64,000 bases of DNA, from NCBI GenBank assembly GCA_037349105.1, contig JAYJMM010000041.1:3906001-3970000 (forward strand), written 5' to 3'. Below are positions 13,401 to 23,800 of this stretch, one piece after another. Within the stretch, counting starts at the first letter, position 1; every line of letters begins with the position of its first letter. The DNA comes from Limnomonas spitsbergensis (lineage: Eukaryota; Chlorophyta; Chlorophyceae; Chlamydomonadales). Made by a program: the position numbers and the translations under genes. The notes under the pieces were generated by a model. It was not told the origin of the DNA. It did not search any database and saw only the letters and a list, made by a program, of their open reading frames with translations.

Positions 13401-16400
13401 TGCAGAACGGTAGGGTACACTAAAGCCTGGAAGCAGGCTGGGATGGAAGGGTGCTGTAACAAAGTGTCAGTCAATAAATAGCAACCGGGTGCAGTCCCCT
13501 AACATCTTGAGAATCCCTTTGGTTGAGTGATTCGAAACCCAGGCTTAAACAAACCCACGTGTGCGCAGTTGAGCAGTGCGCTATCCCCACCTGGCCATGC
13601 GAGGAGCCGGCCGTCGTGCGCATTGACGGCGATTGCGTCGCAGCGGCAGTTCGGGCGCCGGAGGCACCTCGTGCCAGCAGCGGCGACGGGTCCAGAGACG
13701 AGGCGACGCGCGCCAGCAGCGGAGACGGGCCCCCGGAGGCGCTATCAGAGCGGTCGGCCGCTTCAAACACGTCTTCAGAGCTGACCGACTCGGCGTCCGA
13801 GCTGTCGTCGTGGAACTTGTACATCTGCACCTGAAATGAGGTGGCAGTGTAGAACACACACACACTTACACACAGTCACACCGTTTGTTACAGGGTGAGC
13901 GCACTGCCGCACTACCATCCTGTCACCCCCGCCCCACACATGCAGTCCCTCGTGGGAAGGTTTTGGATAGAGATCTAGGAGATCTAGGAGCGTTTCGGTA
14001 TTCATGGGTTTAATTTGCCTGTCAAGCTATGATTGTGCTTACTATATCTGTTCTCTGTCCCAGCGGGCAGCCAAACGAGGTCGGATGCGCATCTAAAATA
14101 CTCCCTCCCCCCCCCCCCGACACACACACACACAACGCCACAACCACCACCACACGGTCACTCATATGAAGGTTGTGCATTGAGGACAGGTAGGGGTTCG
14201 GTATTCGCAAGTTGATCACCGTAGACATGCCAAGTGCCGAGCTATAGTTACCCAATAGTTGCCCTCATCTGTTGACCGGCTGAAAGAACTGAATACCTTT
14301 GCTTGTTCATCATTCAAGCACTGGTGCCTGCCTGAATGGTACACCCAGGGGCGGCGCAGGGACGTGCCCTACACCCGCACCTTGCCGGCAGTGCGTTCTT
14401 GACCCTGAACCTGCACCTTGCTCGCAGGGCAACCTGAACCCTAAACCCTCTACCACCTCAGGGCGGCGCAGGGATGTGCCCTACACCCGCACCTTGCCGG
14501 CAGTGCGCTCTTGACCCTAAACCTGCACCATGCTCACAGTGTGCCCTCAACCCTCTTCCCCGCTCACAGTGTGCTTTCAACCCTCAACCTGCACGGCTGC
14601 ACTCCGCTCACAGTGTGCCCTCAACCCTCGACCTGCACCATGCTCACAGTGTGCCCTCAACCCTCAGCCTTAAGCCTGCACCCCGCTCACAGTGTGCCCT
14701 ACGTCCGTCCGCTCGCCCATGCCTCCTCGGCTGGCTGCGCTGGCTCCCCACCCCTTCGATTGGGATGTTGCAGCAGCGGCAGCAGCCATGCCCGCTCGCT
14801 GCACTTTCCACTGCGCCGCATCTGACGGGCTGTTGCCAATGCTGCTTGCGGCACTGCCGCTGATCGGGCTTCCCTGGCGCTTGTCGCCTGCAGTAGCGAA
14901 GGCTGGGCCGCCGTTGCTACTTGCGCTCATGCGAGGGCATACAGGCGGCGGCGACGGGTGTGCCGAGAAGGCTCGCTTGGCAGACTGCTTCGGCTGGGCC
15001 GCCGCGGCAGCGGACGCCCCCCTCTCGGCTGCAAGGGTGGAAATATCCAAATTTTAAGGCGTCTGTACCGCAGATTTGAATAGCCGTCCCTCCGGAAAGC
15101 ATTGATTATTTATTTTAATGCTACTCTCAGGGCTCCCCAAAAACACCTGACCCTTTAATGCCTGACTAAAAACTGGCGTGGTCGAGGAATGAACATGAGT
15201 ATTTTGACCCACCGCTTCCCTCTAAATTATGAGGGTTGGCAAAGCACATCTACAGAAAAGTGTTGACAATTGTCATGAATGTAAGCAATGAACCCCTCAA
15301 CCCTAAACGAGGTCAATTTTGAGAGAAGGCAATTCAAACTACTCACTCTCACTGCTGGTACCGGTATTTCAAACCGATCCGGCCTTTGGCAGCCACGGGG
15401 CTAACGGTGGCTGCGTAGACTGAAAATTGTCGGCGTCTGCAAACCCGCTTCTAAACAGGACACTGACCGGCCACAGCCGCCACCCGTGTGCAGTTTATAC
15501 TTTTCCGGCTACTAGTCCACTGTCAAAGGGCCGCCCCCCCACACATTCGCCAAGGGCCCAATAGGGGCCAAACCTTGATCGGCCTATAGACACCCGAAGC
15601 CCGTATAGCATGGCTGCTGCGCATGGTGGCATAGGGCTGGCTGTGCATGGTGGCATGGGGCTGGCTGCACATGGAGGCCAGCGCGTGGCTGAACTATCGC
15701 TGCAGTGGACCTGAGCCACGGAAAAAGAGAGACTGTGCGCGTGGCACATATCAGGGAGCGCTCTTACCAGGACTGCCAGAAACGGCCTTTGCGATCCCGC
15801 CGTACGAGCTGCTCCTAGCCATGGAGGTGGGGGAGGCGGCAGAGGATGAGGCACCCCTCAGCATCGGTGAGCTCCGTTCTGCAGCCAGCGCGGGCGCTGC
15901 TGCCGCCACTACGCTCTCGCTCGTTGCTCGGAAGCGGGTCGGGGCAGCTGCCTGTGGCGGCCCATAGGGGGGTGTAGTGCCGCCGGGCACCTCCTAAGGT
16001 GGGGATGGGAGTTTAAGTTACTACATCCACGCCTCCCTGCAGCCTGTTCGTGAGGACAGCGCAAAACCGGAAAAAGGGGACTGGGGCGGAGGGCGGGTAC
16101 TATGGCCAGCCCCCCACCCAGGAGGAAGGGCTGAGGCATCATGGCTTTTGTGGCTAAGTAAGCTGTCGTAGTCGATTATAATTCTAGAAATGTTTGAGTT
16201 CAGACAGCAAATGTCGCCTGGAATGGCAACCCACCCACACGCAGGCCACAATACTGCTATGGGAACTTTGGCCTTCTGATGGATGTAATTATATTTCAGG
16301 CAACGGTTGAACGGTGCTGTGTCTGACACGGGGTTAGGAAGACGGGGCAGGGCTTTGTTGCGTCCCGGGATGCTACTGAGTCCAAGGCTGTACAGATGTA

Positions 16401-17355
16401 CAATGTTGTACATCTAACCAATAGAACGATCTTGAGGATCTGTCGAGGAGGCACTGACAGTATTGAGCCAGGTGGAGCTCTTTCCACCGCAATGCTCTGA
16501 TCCATATTCAACGTTGTTAGCCGAGTGCTACAGGCTTGACTGACAAAGCAGGGCACCACTAGGAGGCGACTTGAAGGATGGGAGCCATCTTTTGGCACAC
16601 TCGGGTGGCCCGGCCAAGCACCCTGGATATTTCTTCAGGGCGTGCTGCTAGGAAAGAGGGGGGGGGTCTTTCAATTGCGAGGGCTTCACGGGTGTGGCAG
16701 CAGTTGGATTAAAGCGCACATCCACAAACTATGCACATCTCTAGCTAGGGCACGCTACTCCACCATGGGCATTTAAAACCCCTGAATTGGTAGCTAAATC
16801 TTTACCTGCTTAACCTTAACCATAAATTCAGTCTTGATGGTGCTGTCACGGAAGGACATATGAATCCTGGACTAAACTGGGGCCATGCCACTGCAAATAT
16901 CCCCATGCGCAGCGGATGTGCTTTCTTCTGAACGCCATGATGACTCTGGAAATGCTTTGTAAGACATCTTTGCCAAGTTGCCCAAGCAGCATGTCTCACC
17001 TCCATCAACTCGAAAGAGTCCAATGAAATGTTGTGCTGCATGCCATTCCAATATCTGGCACCCAGGTTCTTTGCCAGGTTGTCTCTGTCGGGCAAACGAC
17101 CTACAATAAACTGTGAGGTGGGAAGGCGCAGATGATTATTTTCGCTGAAAGACTGGCGACCGCGGGACGCGCAGATTTGGTTTGAGTTGACTCCGAAAAA
17201 ACAAATTCAGCATACGGGCGCACCTGCTGGTGTTGCGCCTCAATTTCGGCGAGTTGCCTGCCCATACGCAGTAGGTGGTATTGCATGTCGTTGTTGTTAA
17301 ACCTGCTGCTGCTGCTGCTAGAGAGCCGCTGCTCAGTATCGGGAGGATCCTCCAT
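1411..17355 (-). CDS. Ten-exon gene for a ~2,076-aa low-complexity protein of unknown function
   Basis: Exons, 5' to 3' on the minus strand: 17355-17224, 15993-15768, 15028-14691, 13830-13591, 12790-11529, 10272-8322, 7389-6958, 4758-4064, 2698-1971 and 1637-1411. Every junction has GT donor and AG acceptor and all ten phases agree, giving 6,231 nt from ATG to TGA. The product is Ser/Ala/Gly/Pro-rich. Exon 1 has a short helical stretch (LLRMGRQLAEIEAQHQQ). Exon 6 (residues ~733-1383) has a His run and many Ser/Pro/Ala tracts. Exon 8 ends with a basic motif, PFLKRRSQ then KKLDWSHVRPRT (residues ~1732-1757). The C-terminus (LDDLLNHVNSLLKDFDTMM) is probably helical. I do not recognise the family. 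The exon 7/8 boundary is ambiguous: donor 6966 with an acceptor about 50 nt upstream of 4758 also keeps phase. The multi-exon structure is inferred without transcript data. A split into two genes is possible but would have to break phase-consistent junctions. Confidence 0.72.
1725..1812. repeat. 22-bp minisatellite in intron 9 of the 10-exon gene
   Basis: About four head-to-tail copies of a 22-bp unit (GAGAGGTATGTGAGGGGCAG plus GT) lie within the 1638-1970 intron. The surrounding G-rich strand continues the same motif in degenerate form from about 1680 to 1880. Confidence 0.8.
3181..3577. repeat. 33-bp minisatellite, about 12 copies
   Basis: About twelve tandem copies of a 33-bp unit with core TTTAGTACCGGTGTTACTCC followed by TCAGGTCACAGG. 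They differ by occasional substitutions (GTTACT/GTAACT) and one 2-bp deletion near 3309. The array lies in the 2699-4063 intron of the minus-strand gene. Each unit contains TACCGGT, a motif common in the non-coding DNA of this window. Confidence 0.9.
5993..6183. mobile_element. MITE-like element, copy 1
   Basis: About 190 bp, opening GTAGATTGGATTTGCGTTCC and closing with the approximate inverse (GAGGGAGGGCACAGCTCATCTAC). The interior shares GGGCATCAAA, GGGCCAATTGT, ACTGGCGTTGACAATC and CCTCAACCCCAAACAACGTT with the copy at 11125-11310. It is non-coding and sits in the 4759-6957 intron. Terminal inverted repeats, small size and several copies fit a miniature inverted-repeat transposable element; the parent transposase is not visible. 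Confidence 0.75.
6245..6345. repeat. Second dispersed repeat family, copy in intron 7
   Basis: The segment with GGCTGAATTACGTAGCTGAG, CACCGTAATTGCAAGGCAGA and CAGTAATGGACC is the reverse complement of the segment at about 30545-30635. It is related to 10790-10900 and more weakly to 11380-11440. It is short and non-coding, and is probably another MITE family. Confidence 0.6.
7440..7561. repeat. 19-bp tandem repeat next to exon 7 acceptor
   Basis: About five copies of a 19-bp unit (GCCAGCAAAGGAGACTGCA) in the 7390-8321 intron, just upstream (minus-strand sense) of the exon that starts at 7389. Each unit on the minus strand carries CTGCAG, the same hexamer as the acceptor used at 7390-7395, so the array is a run of acceptor-like sites. 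Confidence 0.8.
7660..7840. mobile_element. MITE-like element, diverged copy
   Basis: A diverged member of the family seen at 5993-6183 and 11125-11310: TTTGCCTTCCCTC near the left end, CAGGGCGATTGTTGATGAAA inside, CCTCATCCCCAAACAGCATT, and GAGGCAAGGCTAAGCAAATC at the right end. It sits in the 7390-8321 intron. Confidence 0.6.
8125..8275. repeat. Interstitial TTTAGGG/GGTTAGGG-like tract
   Basis: A degenerate run of GGGTTTAGGG, GGGTTAAGG and GTGTAGGGTTTAGG. It resembles the TTTAGGG telomere repeat of plants and many green algae. It lies just downstream (minus-strand sense) of exon 6. Smaller similar tracts occur near 10525-10580 and 11460-11482. All are intronic. Confidence 0.65.
10790..10900. 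repeat. Second dispersed repeat family, copy in intron 5
   Basis: Shares CAATTGTGTAAGTACCGGTA, GGTCCATTACTAC and GTAGCTGCGTTTGCCTTGAA with 30520-30635 and, inverted, with 6245-6345. It is non-coding, inside the 10273-11528 intron. Confidence 0.55.
11125..11310. mobile_element. MITE-like element, best-preserved copy
   Basis: 186 bp with clear terminal inverted repeats: GTAGATTTGATTTGCCTTCC at the left and the complement of GTAGATTTGCTTTGCCTTCC at the right. The interior has no open frame of note. It lies in the 10273-11528 intron. TACCG at the left flank and TACAGTAC at the right flank do not give an obvious target-site duplication. Confidence 0.85.
12797..12962. repeat. Degenerate ~10-12-bp tandem repeat
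   Basis: GAGGTGAAGTTT and variants are repeated for about 165 bp immediately upstream (minus-strand sense) of the exon 5 acceptor at 12791. On the transcribed strand this is a pyrimidine-rich ACTTCACCTCAA array that could serve as an extended polypyrimidine tract. Confidence 0.8.
14385..14700. repeat. Minisatellite abutting exon 3 donor
   Basis: Repeats of CTCACAGTGTGCCCTCAACC and of CCTACACCCGCACCTTGCCG blocks (32-120 bp periods, degenerate). The end of exon 3 (14691) and its GTGAGC donor lie at the edge of this array. On the minus strand each CACACTGTGAGC copy therefore repeats the donor sequence used at 14690, giving several near-identical donor-like sites in a row. Confidence 0.7.
15070..15253. 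mobile_element. MITE-like element, diverged copy
   Basis: CAGATTTGAATAGCCGTCCC at the left and GAGGGTTGGCAAAGCACATC plus TAC at the right are relics of the inverted ends. ACTGGCGTGGTCGAGGAATG inside matches the family interior. It lies in the 15029-15767 intron. Confidence 0.6.
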
Positions 17356-17887
17356 CGTGACAGCTCACGAGTACTGGGAGATCGTAGGTGCCATCGTCAG
17401 GAAAAATCAATGTAAACACACAACTTAAAACAATGCCGAATGCAAGATTCCGCCCATGTTACCATGATCATACATCCAGTTCCAGTCCAGTTCACACCGC
17501 GATCGTGTCAGTTCTCTCTGTCCCCATCGGTGGACCCCATCCATGTGCTCTCAGTTTTGGATCTTCTCCGATGTGCTTGCTCCCATTTCCTGTTTGATAA
17601 AACAAACTCGCAATCGCAGCTACTGCAACAAATTTTAGAGGACCATACTCTCTTGGATCTCTCTCAATCTCGAAGCCTGCGCGTTTAGGGCTTGTCCAGT
17701 TGCTGTCAGGCAACGGGAATTAAATCCCTTCCTTTCACTAGCCAGCGCACCATCGCAAGGAAACGCAGCGCATGCCCCAGGCCCGTCCGTGCAATCGAGC
17801 GCACCCTGAGTTCTGAAAATGCAGACAACATACTCTTGAAAGCGAGGCCGCAACGTCTTGACGCCGCGGCTTAAACCTCCCCTACGC
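17356..17887. promoter_or_regulatory. Shared divergent promoter interval
   Basis: The two start codons (17355, minus; 17888, plus) face away from each other across 532 bp. The interval therefore must hold the 5' UTRs and promoters of both genes, if the starts are right. No canonical TATA box stands out. Co-regulation is only an inference from the arrangement. Confidence 0.5.
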
Positions 17888-20800
17888 ATGGACGCTCCCC
17901 TAAATGATGCTGCTCCGGGGGCCATCAGCCAAACACTCGCCTTCCTTCAAAGCCAGGTCCAGCAACAGCTGCAGCTCCTCTCTGAACAACAGGCCTCGCT
18001 GCTGCAGAGGACCAGCGCCCTCGCTGCAAGAGAAGCTCAGATGTCTGACCAGCAGCAGAAAGACCAGGCAAGGAGGCAAGAGGTGGAGAGCAAGGCCCAA
18101 GCCGTGCAGAAACGAACAAATGGATTGGACGCCGTTGAGAGGAGGCAGCGAGACAGGGCTAAGGAACTGGTAAGCCCGCCTAAGACACATTTCTTTCACA
18201 GGATCCCAAAAGTAAATGACCGACATGGCAAGAGGGCCTTCTTTTGCATGAGGCATCGCCTGGTGCATGGGTATGCCACACCGTGCATGGGACAGACCGT
18301 AAGACATACCGTGTGCTGCTGTTATAGGTGTTTCATGGCCATTTGTTTCTTGTGACATGGGTGTTGCATGGGCATGTCCATGCTGCCGACATGCATTTTG
18401 GATGGTCATGTATATGCTGCCGACACGCATTTTGGATGGTCAGGTACATGCAGCTGTCATGGGTGTTGCATGGGCATGCGCATGCCGTTGACATGGGCAT
18501 CGCATGGTCATGTGCGCGCTGCTGCAAGGTCGTGAACATGCCGCTGACATAGGTGTTGCATGCGCATGAAGTGCATGGACTTACGCATGCTGCTGATATG
18601 GGTGTAGCATGGGGATGTCCATGCTGCGAATATGACTGTGGCATGTACATGACATACATGGTCATGTCCATGCTGCTGAACTGGGTGTTGCATGGGCATA
18701 GCATGATGTGCTATTGTGTTTTGTCATGTCTTTGCAGCTGGCATGGGTGTTGCACAGTCATGTGCATGCTAGTGCCTAGTGGTATGCGAAGTTTTGCATG
18801 GTGAGGTGCATGATGTGGTTGGGCATGTGCAAGCGGCCAAGATACGCATAGTATGGCTTCCTCTTGAGAACACGATGCTTTGTTTGATTGTTTCAGGACA
18901 AGGAGGAGCGATTAGCTAGTGCACGGCAGGAGGAGCTGGTCCGGCATGAGAAGGCATTGGGGCTGCTGAAGCAGCGTGTGGCGGAGCAGTACCATGCTGT
19001 GCTGGATGGTTATGCGGAGCTGCAGTCCAGGTGAGAGCTGTGTTCATGTTTAAGGCATTGGGGCTGCTGAAGCAGTGTGTGGCAGAGCAGTACCATGCTG
19101 TGCTGGATGGTTATGCGGAGCTGCAGTCCAGGTGAGAGCTGTGTTCCTGATTAAGGCATTGGGGCTGCTGAAGCAGCGTGTGGCGGAGCAGTACCATTCT
19201 GTGCTGGATGGTTATGCGGAGCCGCAGTCCAGGTGAGAGCTGTGTTCCTGTTTTAGGCATCGGGGCTGCTGAAGCAGCGTGTGGCGGAGCAGTACCTTGC
19301 TGTGCTGGATGGTTATGCGGAGCTGCAGTCCAGGTGAGAGCTGTGTTCCTGCTTAAGGCATTGGGACTGCTGAAGCAGCGTGTGGCGGAGCAGTACCATG
19401 CTGTGCTGGATGGTTATGCGGAGCTGCAGTCCAGGTGAGAGCTGTGTTCCTGTTTAAGGCATCGGGGCTGCAGAAGCAGTGTGTGGCAGAGCAGTACCAT
19501 GCTGTGCTGGATGGTGATGCGGAGCTGCAGTCCAGGTGAGAGCTGTGTTCCTGCTTAAGGCATTGGGGCTGCTGAAGCAGCGTGTGGCGGAGCAGTACCA
19601 TGCTGTGCTGGATGGTTATGCGGAGCTGCAGTCCAGGTGAGAGCTGTGCTCCTGCTTAAGGCATTGGGGCTGCTGAAGCAGCGTGTGGCGGAGCAGTACC
19701 ATGCTGTGCTGGATGGTTATGCAGAGCTGCAGTCCAGGTGAGAGCTGTGTTCCTGCTTAAGGCATTTGGACTGCTGAAGCAGCGTGTGGCGGAGCAGTAC
19801 CATGCTGTGCTGGATGGTTATGCGGAGCTGCAGTCCAGGTGAGAGCTGTGTTCCTGTTTAAGGCATTGAGGCTGCTGAAGCAGTGTGTGGCAGAGCAGTA
19901 CCATGCTGTGCTGGATGGTTATGCGGAGCTGCAGTCCAGGTGAGAGCTGTGCTCCTGCTTAAGGCATTGGGGCTGCTGAAGCAGCGTGTGGCGGAGCAGT
20001 ACCATTCTGTGCTGGATGGTTATGCGGAGCCGCAGTCCAGGTGAGAGCTGTGTTCCTGTTTTAGGCATCGGGGCTGCTGAAGCAGCGTGTGGCGGAGCAG
20101 TACCTTGCTGTGCTGGATGGTTATGCGGAGCTGCAGTCCAGGTGAGAGCTGTGTTCCTGCTTAAGGCATTGGGACTGCTGAAGCAGCGTGTGGCGGAGCA
20201 GTACCATGCTGTGCTGGATGGTTATGCGGAGCTGCAGTCCAGGTGAGAGCTGTGTTCCTGTTTAAGGCATCGGGGCTGCAGAAGCAGTGTGTGGCAGAGC
20301 AGTACCATGCTGTGCTGGATGGTGATGCGGAGCTGCAGTCCAGGTGAGAGCTGTGTTCCTGCTTAAGGCATTGGGGCTGCTGAAGCAGCGTGTGGCGGAG
20401 CAGTACCATGCTGTGCTGGATGGTTATGCGGAGCTGCAGTCCAGGTGAGAGCTGTGCTCCTGCTTAAGGCATTGGGGCTGCTGAAGCAGCGTGTGGCGGA
20501 GCAGTACCATGCTGTGCTGGATGGTTATGCAGAGCTGCAGTCCAGGTGAGAGCTGTGTTCCTGCTTAAGGCATTTGGACTGCTGAAGCAGCGTGTGGCGG
20601 AGCAGTACCATGCTGTGCTGGATGGTTATGCGGAGCTGCAGTCCAGGTGAGAGCTGTGTTCCTGTTTAAGGCATTGAGGCTGCTGAAGCAGTGTGTGGCA
20701 GAGCAGTACCATGCTGTGCTGGATGGTTATGCGGAGCTGCAGTCCAGGTGAGAGCTGTGTTCCTGCTTAAGGCATTGGGGCTGCTGAAGCAGCGTGTGGC

Positions 20801-23800
20801 GGAGCAGTACCATTCTGTGCTGGATGGTTATGCGGAGCTGCAGTCCAGGTGAGAGCTGTGTTCCTGTTTTAGGCATCGGGGCTGCTGAAGCAGCGTGTGG
20901 CGGAGCAGTACCATGCTGTGCTGGATGGTTATGCGGAGCTGCAGTCCAGGTGAGAGCTGTGTTCCTGCTTAAGGCATTGGGGCTGCTGAAGCAGCGTGTG
21001 GCGGAGCAGTACCATGCTGTGCTGGATGGTTATGCGGAGCTGCAGTCCAGGTGAGAGCTATGTTCCTGTTTAAGGCATCGGGGCTGCAGAAGCAGTGTGT
21101 GGCAGAGCAGTACCATGCTGTGCTGGATGGTGATGCGGAGCTGCAGTCCATGTGAGAGCTGTGTTCCTGCTTAAGGCATTGGGGCTGCTGAAGCAGCGTG
21201 TGGCGGAGCAGTACCATGCTGTGCTGGATGGTTATGCGGAGCTGCAGTCCAGGTGAGAGCTGTGCTCCTGCTTAAGGCATTGGGGCTGCTGAAGCAGCGT
21301 GTGGCGGAGCAGTACCATGCTGTGCTGGATGGTTATGCGGAGCTGCAGTCCAGGTGAGAGCTGTGTTCCTGCTTAAGGCATTGGGACTGCTGAAGCAGCG
21401 TGTGGCAGAGCAGTGCCATGCTGTGCTGGATGGTTATGCGGAGCTGCAGTCCAGGTGAGAGCTGTGTTCCTGCTTAAGGCATTGGGGCTGCTGAAGCAGC
21501 GTGTGGCGGAGCAGTACCATGCTGTGCTGGATGGTTATGAGGAGCTGCAGTCCAGGTGAGAGCTGTGTTCCTGCTTAAGGCATTGGGGCTTTTGAAGCAG
21601 CGTGTGGCGGAGCAGTACCATGCTGTGCTGGATGGTTATGCGGAGCTGCAGTCCAGGTGAGAGCTGTGTTCCTGCTTAAGGCATTGGGACTGCTGAAGCA
21701 GCATGTGGCGGAGCAGTACCATGCTGTGCTGGATGGTTATGCGGAGCCGCAGTCCACGTGAGTGCTGTGTTCCTGTTTAAGGCGAGTGGAAGCCATTGGC
21801 GACCATGAGGGCGAGTGTAAAGTGAGTCGGATTGGCGATTTCAACCAGCCACTCGCCAAAAGAAGTGGGCTCGCCGAAGGCAAGAACACACGTTCACACT
21901 TTTGCGTAGCACCGGCTCCTAGAGAAGGAAGTATACATTTTGGAATTAGGAACACTGGGTGAGGGCACAGCTGCAACACTATGACCTGGTGCAGGAAGAT
22001 GGTGTAAGACTCGTAAGACCAGCATGATGGCCGGGGGCCTGGAGGGAATGATTGAGCATACAGTGAATGCTGTACGGCAAGGTCATGTGTGACACACTTT
22101 CCTGTGTATGTTACGGTCATTTCGCTCTTTGCCTCCTTCCTCCGGCGTCTCATGCCTACGCTTTCCTGTGTGTGTATTTTCTTCTATTATGCTTGTTCCT
22201 CTCTGCCAGAGTTATGGTCTCGGACATTTCGCTCTTTGCCACCTCCTCCCCCTCCTCCTCCTCGTGCCTCCTGCCCACGCTTTCCTGTGTGTTTATTTTC
22301 GTCTATTCCGCTTGCAGCCCCCTTTCCTCACAGCCTCCAAAAATCCACTGTCCTACGGTACACATCCTGCCACTTACCTCCAGTCCTCTTCCTCCCCCGG
22401 TACAATACCCCCAGTCCTCTTCCTTTCCCGGTACAGTCCCCCCAGCCCTCTTCCTCCCTCCTACCCATCCCCCCCAGGCTATCCCTTGCAAGGCGCGAGG
22501 CCCTGCAGATGCGGAAGCAGCCTTTGCCCCATGACTCGGGGATGTTGCCTGTACCGCCTGCCGCGGAGCACTTGCAACAGCCTTGCAACGTCCAGGTGCA
22601 ACCGACCCTGGGCGCTGCTACTGTGGGGTACAGGCAGCAATGGAATTGCGCGCCAGGAAACGAACATCAGCAACAGCAGCAACAGCGCTGCGTTGCTGAA
22701 GCTGCACCTAGCTTCCCTGCGGCTCCTCCGCTTGTCGATGCGTCAGCATGCGCTGCTTCTACATCGCGCTTGATGACTCGGCCTCCGAACGCAGACTTGT
22801 CATCGGCTCCGCCGGCAGGCTTCCTGCCTACTGGATCAGGAGCAACAGCTGCGGCAACAGAGGCGTTTGATGCAGCTTCAGTGTTCAGAGATCAAGCCGG
22901 TCATCATGTAGGGACGGTAGGGTTGGGAGATCAGCAGCTGTCGGGAGGAAGAGGAGCACAGGAGGGCAAAGAAGGAGGCCAGGGGGGAGGTGGTGATGTT
23001 ACTGCTGCAGCTCCCGGTCTAGTCTTGGGGCCGTTAGCGGAAGCTGTCAGAGGGACAGAACGGCTCCCTTCTCCGGTCATCCCTGCACCAAACTCAGGTG
23101 GTGCGCCGGAGGATGCTTCGGCTGGCGCCCAATGGGCACCTCGACCCGTAGTAGCAGACCCTGGCGACACGCTGCATCTCGGCTCATCGACTGCGTGTGA
23201 TGCGGCGCCGGTACGTGATTCCGCCCCTGGCGGTGAATGCGATGTGTGGGCAGCAGGCGCTGAGACAAGTGCACTGGCTGGTATGGCATTGCCCCGCCCT
23301 GGGAGCGGCGAACACGGTGAAGGTGTAGGCGGCAGCGGAAGGGACCTTCCCAGCGGGCGTTTCGGAGCGCCATCGCGGCTTGCTGTCTCCCACGCTGCCC
23401 CTGCTGCTTCCGCTGCTGATGCTGCTGGTTATCTTGATGAACCTGCAGACAGGACCCAGCTTGGCTCGGAGGGACGTCTGGGGCAGGAGGAGGCGATGGT
23501 GGCGGTGGCGCCCACGACGGATCAGGCGCCCGCGCGCGACACTGCGAGTGGCGTCACGCTGCAGGGCGTCGATTCTATCAGCCTGTCCAGCAGCGCTCAG
23601 CATGCTTGGCACAGCGGGGAGGTTGCAGCATCGGGCCAAGGGGCGGGGCAGGCGGTAGCAGCAACCGCAAGCTGGGCGGTAGGAAACCTGGGGGACTGTG
23701 GGAGCAGAGCGGGCCTTACTGGAGTTGAGGCGGGAGCGGAGGGGGGACAAGGGGGACCAGGAATTGCAGCTGGAGAGGAGCCACATGCATCAGGAGCGGC

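Noticed and set aside
19178..21054. Repeated 86-codon frames as a gene family
   Set aside because: They are the same off-frame reading of the 101-bp array, seen once per 808-bp block.
21782..21821. Micro-exon after the array (GCGAGTGGAAGCC..., donor GTGAGTCGG)
   Set aside because: It is phase-compatible, but the acceptor TTTAAG has no good pyrimidine tract, and the acceptor at 22477 joins exon 2 directly with a far better tract.
22089..22477. N-terminal part of the long open frame at 22089-26099 as coding
   Set aside because: It starts with GTG, is a run of pyrimidine-rich intron sequence, and precedes the phase-matched acceptor at 22477.
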